A DNA stretch of 64,000 nt from WVZL01 sp041862375 (GTDB lineage: Bacteria > Acidobacteriota > Aminicenantia > Aminicenantales > Aminicenantaceae), in NCBI GenBank assembly GCA_041862375.1, contig JBGVTE010000126.1, forward strand, positions 1-64,000, written 5' to 3'. Positions 59,196 through 64,000 of the stretch are shown piece by piece. The notes beneath the pieces were generated by a model. It made no database searches, had not been told where the DNA came from, and saw nothing but the letters and a program-made list of their open reading frames with translations. Both the position numbers and the translations under genes were made by a program. Position 1 is the stretch's first letter. Each line of letters opens with the position of its first letter.

Positions 59196-59938
59196 AAGAG
59201 TTAGAGCATAGTTTATTCTTGGTAGACCTCTTCAATAAAATTTTTAGCAAACCCATCTCTTCCATCCTTATTCTTATAGGAATTAAAGTCAAAAATCCAG
59301 AGCACGTTGTTCCTGACTATATCGTGATGTGCCTGATCGTAATGATCTTTCTAATCCTTTTTTTCGGAGCTTCATCCCGAAAACTTAAAATTATTCCATC
59401 TAAATTTCAAAGCATTCTAGAACTCATAATACAAACCTTTGAAAACCTACTCGTGGACATCATAGGTGAACAAGGGAAAAAATACCTTCCTCTAATCGGA
59501 ACAATAGGTCTTTTTATTTTCCTCTGCAACATCCTCGGCCTTGTTCCAGGCTTTATGTCTCCCACAAGCAAGCTTAACGTCACTGTTGGTTGTGCTCTGG
59601 TTGTTTTTGTTTATTACCACTGGCAGGGAATAAAGTCTCAGGGTATCATTAAATACCTGAAGCATTTTACTGGTCCTACTCCCTTGCTCGCTCCCCTTCT
59701 TATGCCTATCGAAATCATCAGTCATTTCTCTCGACCTATTTCCCTATCTCTGCGGTTGTTCGGCAATATTTTTGCAGAGGAAATGCTCATTGTGGTTATT
59801 GCCTCTATCATACCTTTCATACTTCCCCTCCCTTTTATGGCTGTAGCAATCTTTACCGCAACAATCCAGACCTTTGTATTTGTCTTGCTGGCCTGCATTT
59901 ATATAGCAGGAGCGGTTGCTCATGAAGAGGAAAATTAA
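59192..59938 (+). CDS. atpB: ATP synthase F0 subunit a
   Basis: 248-residue subunit a with five to six helices. The stator arginine lies in SRPISLSLRLFGNIFAEEML near 177-196 (Arg in SLRLFGN). It works with the c-ring to translocate H+ or Na+. Spacing to atpE is 21 bases with AAGGAG upstream of atpE. Confidence 0.95.
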   Translation: MKELEHSLFLVDLFNKIFSKPISSILILIGIKVKNPEHVVPDYIVMCLIVMIFLILFFGASSRKLKIIPSKFQSILELIIQTFENLLVDIIGEQGKKYLPLIGTIGLFIFLCNILGLVPGFMSPTSKLNVTVGCALVVFVYYHWQGIKSQGIIKYLKHFTGPTPLLAPLLMPIEIISHFSRPISLSLRLFGNIFAEEMLIVVIASIIPFILPLPFMAVAIFTATIQTFVFVLLACIYIAGAVAHEEEN

Positions 59939-59959
59939 CTTTCAAAAAGGAGAAAATAA

Positions 59960-60304
59960 ATGACAAAGAAGTTTAAGTCTTTTGGACTTTTGTTATTTTT
60001 CTTAGTGCTCCTAAGCATGCCTCTCTTAGCTCAAGAAGAATCCTTTAATGCTGCAAAAGCACCACTCTTTAAAATATCTATAATCGTCGGCGGAGCTATC
60101 ATCACTATTGCAACAGCTGCTGGTGCCTTCTGTCAAGCTAAGGCAATAAGTAGCGCATGTGATGGTATTTCCCGTAATCCTGGAGCTGGAACTCATATTC
60201 GATTCCTCCTTATCTTCGGATTGGTTTTAATAGAAACACTAGTCATCTATTCTCTGCTCATTACCTTCATCATCGTCGTAATTCAATGGGGTAAATATTT
60301 CTAA
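59960..60304 (+). CDS. atpE: ATP synthase F0 subunit c, extended N-terminus, Na+-type ligands
   Basis: 114-residue c subunit, longer than the common 75-90. Residues 1-24 form a signal-peptide-like segment ending in LLAQ; then the two helices of the hairpin. The ion-binding set is Gln59, Glu92 and Thr93 (aligned with Gln32, Glu65 and Ser66 of Na+-translocating rotors, using the Arg72 loop as anchor), suggesting Na+ coupling. The locus has no atpF, atpH, A, G, D or C after it; YihY follows. Confidence 0.9.
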   Translation: MTKKFKSFGLLLFFLVLLSMPLLAQEESFNAAKAPLFKISIIVGGAIITIATAAGAFCQAKAISSACDGISRNPGAGTHIRFLLIFGLVLIETLVIYSLLITFIIVVIQWGKYF

Positions 60305-60334
60305 GCACAGAGGACTTTCCTCCAGAAATATTAA

Positions 60335-61204
60335 ATGAAATTTTCTGTCTTTGAAATATTACAAGCAACCTTTAAAAGGTTTAATCAAGATAGATGCGGG
60401 AACTTTGCCATTATCATCTCTTATTTTGCCCTTCTCTGTGTAATTCCACTAGTCGCTCTCTTCACCTATATCACTACTAAAATGCTCGGGAGTTCTGAAC
60501 TGGTTTTTAGAAGCCTCAATATCTTTTCTGATGAATTCTTTGTTCAACTCGATCCCTTATTTTTCAAAAGGGTTCAGTACCTCTCCAGAAACATCACCAA
60601 CCTAGGCTGGTTTGGCTTAGCTGGTTCCTTTGTTGCTGGAAGTTTCTTATTTTCCAATCTCATCTACTCCATAAATTTTATCTTTAAAGCAAATTATCAA
60701 AAATCATTCTTTTACAACCGACTCATAGAATATCTCATAATGTTCACCATAGGAATCATCATGCTTGTTTCACTATCAATAACAGCAATCTGGACAGCTA
60801 TCCATCGTTCCATAAGAGAAAGTACTATTGTAGCTAACTATATAAATCCCAAGACCGTCTCTCTTGTTAATAATTTCCTGATTCAATACTTTATCCCCTT
60901 TGCTCTTACTTTCTTTGTCTTTTTCTCCCTCTATAAATTTATACCTGAAGTTAAGGTTTGCACTCGAGCTGCAGCTATTGCAGCTGCTATCAGTGCCTTT
61001 CTCTGGGAGGCTTTCAAAAGACTTTTTGCTTTTTATGTAGCTCATTTCTCTGCAATAGGAATTGTCCTCTCCAAACTGTTGCAGGGCACTTTAACCTCTA
61101 TTATTTTCTTTCTACTCTGGATATCCTTTTCCCTTGTAATCCTTCTTTGGGGGGCAGAACTGGCTGCTGTTTTAAACGAACGGAAACATGAGCAAGTTGC
61201 CTAA
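60335..61204 (+). CDS. YihY/virulence factor BrkB-family membrane protein
   Basis: 289-residue protein with six transmembrane helices and family motifs (CGNFAIIISYFALLCVIPLVALF near 21-43; AAIAAAISAFLWEAFKRLFAFYV near 210-232; WGAELAAVLNERK at the C-terminus). YihY proteins were long misannotated as RNase BN; function uncertain. It overlaps lpxD by 17 bases, so it may be co-transcribed with F0 and lpxD. Confidence 0.9.
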   Translation: MKFSVFEILQATFKRFNQDRCGNFAIIISYFALLCVIPLVALFTYITTKMLGSSELVFRSLNIFSDEFFVQLDPLFFKRVQYLSRNITNLGWFGLAGSFVAGSFLFSNLIYSINFIFKANYQKSFFYNRLIEYLIMFTIGIIMLVSLSITAIWTAIHRSIRESTIVANYINPKTVSLVNNFLIQYFIPFALTFFVFFSLYKFIPEVKVCTRAAAIAAAISAFLWEAFKRLFAFYVAHFSAIGIVLSKLLQGTLTSIIFFLLWISFSLVILLWGAELAAVLNERKHEQVA

Positions 61205-62249
61205 AACTCATCCTAAGCCCATGAAATTATATGAATTGGCTCGCCTCTTGAAGTGTCCCTATGAAGGAGAAGGGAATACAGAAATATGGGGATTCAACAG
61301 CCTTGAGAACGCTCAGAAAGGGGAGGTTACATTTCTCTCCAATCGCACATATCGCCATCTCCTAGAGAAGACAAATGCCTCCGCTGCCATAATTCCTGAA
61401 GATGAAAAATTCGACAGAATCCCCGTGATTAAATCAAAAAATCCCTATTTGAGTTTTATCAAGTCTGTTAATTTTTTCTACAGACCTTATTACCCTCAAC
61501 CAAAAATTCATCCTACTGCCTTGATTTCATCTTCAGCAAGAATAGGAAAAGATGTCGCCATTGGAGCAATGAGCTACATCGGCGACGATACAGAAATCGG
61601 GTCGAAGACTATCATTTTTCCCTTAGTTGTTGTGTATCCTCACGTGAAAATTGGAGTAGGTACTATAATCCATTCATGTGTTTCCATTCGTGAAAGAATT
61701 CGTATTGGAAATAACGTCATCATTCATAATGGAGCTGTTATCGGCTCAGACGGCTTCGGTTATCTCCAAAATAAAGATGGTTCCCATATCAAAATTCCTC
61801 AGACAGGGACAGTTGTTATCGAAGATAATGTAGAAATCGGAGCTAACACAACAATTGACCGCGCTACTTTAGGAGAGACAGTTATTCGACATGGCACCAA
61901 AATAGACAACCTGGTTCAGGTCGCCCACAATGTAGAAATCGGTGCTCACAGTATTCTGGCTGGTCAAGCAGGAGTATCTGGCAGCTCAAAGTTGGGCAAA
62001 AAAGTTATTATGGCAGGTCAGGCAGGAATTGCTGACCACATAAATATAGGAGATAACGTCATCATGGCTGCTCAAGCAGGCATCATGAAAGACCTCCCAG
62101 CCAATTCAGTCGTCGCTGGGACTCCTCAGAGGGATATCAAAGAATTCATGAGAATAACAGCTTCTATTACTCGCCTACCTGAGCTTTTAAAGACAGTCAA
62201 AAATCTAAAGGCAAAACTGGAAGAATTGGAAAAGAAGACACAAAAATAG
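61188..62249 (+). CDS. lpxD: UDP-3-O-(3-hydroxyacyl)glucosamine N-acyltransferase
   Basis: 353-residue LpxD for lipid A synthesis. The N-terminal uridine-binding domain (to about 100) is followed by many hexapeptide repeats of the left-handed beta-helix (IGKDVAIGAMSYIGDDTEIG) with the catalytic His in QVAHNVEIG near 245, and a C-terminal helical tail. An lpxD gene confirms lipid A. Confidence 0.94.
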   Translation: MSKLPKTHPKPMKLYELARLLKCPYEGEGNTEIWGFNSLENAQKGEVTFLSNRTYRHLLEKTNASAAIIPEDEKFDRIPVIKSKNPYLSFIKSVNFFYRPYYPQPKIHPTALISSSARIGKDVAIGAMSYIGDDTEIGSKTIIFPLVVVYPHVKIGVGTIIHSCVSIRERIRIGNNVIIHNGAVIGSDGFGYLQNKDGSHIKIPQTGTVVIEDNVEIGANTTIDRATLGETVIRHGTKIDNLVQVAHNVEIGAHSILAGQAGVSGSSKLGKKVIMAGQAGIADHINIGDNVIMAAQAGIMKDLPANSVVAGTPQRDIKEFMRITASITRLPELLKTVKNLKAKLEELEKKTQK

Positions 62250-62308
62250 AGCAAGATAAGATCAGATAACCTCTCTACTTGTATCCCCATAAAAGGAGTA
62301 TGCTGCTC

Positions 62309-63232
62309 CTATTCAAGTTTGCTCAAATACTCATCCACACCCAGAGCAGCCATTACTCCGCTTCCTACGGCTGTAGCCATCTGCTCAGGACAGGAATTTG
62401 TAACATCTCCAGCGGCAAAAATTCCTGGCTGAGAAGTAGCCATAAAGGGATTAACTTTTATTTTGCCTTTCTCATCCAAATCCACAAGTCCTCTTACAAT
62501 GCCGCTATTAGGAACCGTTCCAATAGATACAAAAAGCCCATCCAATTTCAATTGAGAAATTTTGTTACTTTTCACATTCTTGACAGTGATTGATTCAAAC
62601 CTCTCCTCTCCATGAATTTCCTCTACGACGGAATCCCACATAATCTCTATCTTATCACTCGCAAGAATCCTCTCTTGGAGTATCTTTTCTGCTCTAAACT
62701 GATCACGGCGGTGCAAGATTGTAATCTTCTTACAAAATTTTGTCAGGAACAGAGCTTCGGTGAGTGCATTATCGCCACCGCCCACAACTGCAATCTCTCT
62801 ATCCTTAAAAAAAGCCCCATCGCAAGTAGCACAATATGAAACTCCCTTACCTGTCAGCTTTTCTTCATTAGGTAGTCCCAGTTTCTGGTATACGGAACCA
62901 CATGCAATTATCACAGCTTTGGCAGGGTATTCCTCTTTATTTCCCAGTATATTCCAATGTCTGTTCTTTCTGCGGATTTCACTTGCCTCATCTGTTTCAA
63001 TTTTGGCTCCAAACCTCTCTGCATGCTTCCTGAAATTATCCACAAGCTGGAAAGGGGCAACTCCATCAGGAAATCCAGGATAATTCTCTATAAAGTCAGT
63101 CAGGAGTATTTGCCCGCCTGGAATGCCTTTTTCCAATACTAAAGTATTAAGTCTTGCCCGGCCGGTGTAGACAGCAGCTGCTAGCCCGGCCGGCCCGGCT
63201 CCAATGATGACAACATCAGACAAACCACTCAT
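62309..63232 (-). CDS. trxB: Thioredoxin reductase
   Basis: 307-residue flavoprotein. The FAD motif is GAGPAGLAAAVYTGRA at 11-26, the redox pair CATCDGAFF near 135-138, an NADPH-type motif GGGDNALTEALFL near 152-164, and the C-terminal GIFAAGDVTNS near 272. It overlaps trxA by four bases and reduces it. The NADPH motif lacks the HRRRxxx basic cluster in a clear form (HRRDQFRAE is present), so NADPH remains likely. Confidence 0.95.
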   Translation of the reverse strand: MSGLSDVVIIGAGPAGLAAAVYTGRARLNTLVLEKGIPGGQILLTDFIENYPGFPDGVAPFQLVDNFRKHAERFGAKIETDEASEIRRKNRHWNILGNKEEYPAKAVIIACGSVYQKLGLPNEEKLTGKGVSYCATCDGAFFKDREIAVVGGGDNALTEALFLTKFCKKITILHRRDQFRAEKILQERILASDKIEIMWDSVVEEIHGEERFESITVKNVKSNKISQLKLDGLFVSIGTVPNSGIVRGLVDLDEKGKIKVNPFMATSQPGIFAAGDVTNSCPEQMATAVGSGVMAALGVDEYLSKLE

Positions 63233-63555
63233 ATGTGCTTCACTATGACATTTTCAATTTTATCTTGAGGAACAGCTCCAACTAACGTTTCCTTCAATTC
63301 GCCATTTTTGAAAAGAAGGAGTGTTGGAATGCTTCTTATACCATACCTGGAGGGTGTCTTCATGTTTTCATCAATATTCATTTTCATAAATTTTATTTGG
63401 TCCTTGTAGTCTTGAGCTAAATTAGCCAATGCTGGTTCTATCATTTTGCAAGGAGCACACCAAACAGCCCAAAAATCGATTAGTACAGGAAGCTCAGCTC
63501 TGAGTACTTCTTCCTCAAATTTATCATCCGAAACAGACGTTGCCTCTTCAGACAA
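63229..63555 (-). CDS. trxA: Thioredoxin
   Basis: 108-residue thioredoxin fold with the active site WCAPCK near residues 31-36 and the cis-Pro in IRSIPTLLLFKNGE near 73-86. It overlaps the glycogen synthase gene by eight bases and trxB by four. It should supply electrons to reductases in the cytoplasm. Confidence 0.95.
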   Translation of the reverse strand: MSEEATSVSDDKFEEEVLRAELPVLIDFWAVWCAPCKMIEPALANLAQDYKDQIKFMKMNIDENMKTPSRYGIRSIPTLLLFKNGELKETLVGAVPQDKIENVIVKHI

Positions 63556-64000
63556 TTTGACCTCCTCTTTTCATTTCGAGAGCATGTTGGTACAGCCTTA
63601 AATACTTCTTGGCTGCTGTCTCCCACGAAAAATTTTCTTTGAATCCTTCTAACATGATTTTCTTCCAGAGGCTAGGATTCCTGTAAGAGTCTAAAGCAAC
63701 CTTCACAGTCTCGAGCAATGCCTGAGGTGAATATTCTTTAAAAATAAACCCATTCCCTTTTAACGTCTTGAAATTAAACGGCTTGACCGTCTCTCTCAAA
63801 CCACCTGTTGCTCTGACAACGGGAACTGTTCCATACCTAAAGCTGTACAATTGATGTAGACCGCATGGCTCATACAGAGAGGGGATGAGGAACATATCTG
63901 CTCCTGCTGCTATTTTATGAGCTAAGACAGGACTGACTTCCAGCTTGACTCCAACTTTCTGGGGATATTGTCTCATGGCTTCTAGAAATCCCTTTTCAAA
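63548..64000 (-). CDS. glgA: Glycogen synthase (ADP-glucose), C-terminal part, runs off the window
   Basis: The open frame continues to the window edge, so only the C-terminal 150 residues are seen. The GT5 motif SPVLAHKIAAGADMFLIPSLYEPCGLHQLYSFRYGTVPVV near the start of the visible part includes the catalytic Glu pair region, and ATGGLRETVKPF follows. It transfers glucose from ADP-glucose to glycogen. It overlaps trxA, so energy storage and thioredoxin genes are co-transcribed. Confidence 0.9.
   Translation of the reverse strand, partial: FEKGFLEAMRQYPQKVGVKLEVSPVLAHKIAAGADMFLIPSLYEPCGLHQLYSFRYGTVPVVRATGGLRETVKPFNFKTLKGNGFIFKEYSPQALLETVKVALDSYRNPSLWKKIMLEGFKENFSWETAAKKYLRLYQHALEMKRGGQIV

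Noticed and set aside
1..64000. CRISPR arrays, prophage or insertion sequences with transposase
   Set aside because: No regularly spaced repeats and no transposase or phage gene were seen; the one tyrosine recombinase fits XerC/D.

Overview
The window comes from a diderm (Gram-negative-type), anaerobic, H2-metabolising bacterium with AT-rich DNA (I judge about 38-40% GC by eye). LptD, LpxD, a heptose kinase, an O-antigen ligase-like protein and a WaaP-type kinase show an LPS outer membrane. A cytoplasmic group 3c-type [NiFe] hydrogenase joined to heterodisulfide reductase genes shows ferredoxin/H2 electron bifurcation. The phylum cannot be fixed from the sequence alone. An uncultured lineage such as Aminicenantes or another deep diderm anaerobe would fit, but that is a guess.

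Region 1 (1-2570, minus strand): tRNA-Lys, a coiled-coil lipoprotein and gatCA. Region 2 (2925-17632, plus strand): one tightly packed run of 16 genes, the highlight of the window. It starts with hdrC, hdrB and only the N-terminal half of hdrA. A redox-sensing/signalling cassette follows: DRTGG protein, RsbW-like ATPase, HydS-like [FeFe]-hydrogenase homologue, second DRTGG protein, PHP protein, second HATPase. Next come a NuoE-like protein, a thioredoxin-like ferredoxin, a NuoF-GltD fusion, a fusion of NuoG-type FeS domains with the missing C-terminal half of HdrA, and mvhD-mvhG-mvhA. The architecture suggests an NAD(P)H/ferredoxin/H2/disulfide electron-confurcating or -bifurcating complex in which the NuoEF part of a bifurcating hydrogenase has been joined to an Hdr-Mvh part, with HdrA split so that it bridges the two. 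A maturation protease, hypB and hypA lie just downstream (19365-20887) after an intervening aminotransferase on the minus strand.

Region 3 (20901-35058): a porin, an S9 peptidase, MgtC, RdgB, ComEA, a four-helix-bundle protein, and a minus-strand information-processing block (tyrosine recombinase, topA, dprA, Usp, nupC, DUF167, YggT, DUF1573). Region 4 (35418-41951): envelope proteins (SH3/beta-barrel, OstA-like barrel, propeller lipoprotein, PEGA/TPR protein) including a DUF5683 gene that is absent from simple ORF lists because a homopolymer frameshift separates its start from its body. Region 5 (42012-58385): LPS and sugar-nucleotide genes (methyltransferase, glycoside-hydrolase-like protein, WaaP-like kinase, GT9, O-antigen ligase, heptose kinase, GDP-mannose dehydratase-like pair, rfbB/rfbC/rfbA, lptD) plus purF. 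Region 6 (58574-62249): F0 ATP synthase genes only (two AtpI/AtpQ-type proteins, a, c) with Na+-type ligands in subunit c, then YihY and LpxD. Region 7 (62309-64000): trxB, trxA and a truncated glgA.

Non-coding structure includes two related long palindromes (35246 and 44859), two hairpin elements sharing a GGGG(A/T)CAGGCT end (53340 and 58413), hairpins upstream of two sugar-gene groups, and several promoters placed so close to the start codon that the mRNAs should be almost leaderless (gatC, purF, DUF5683).
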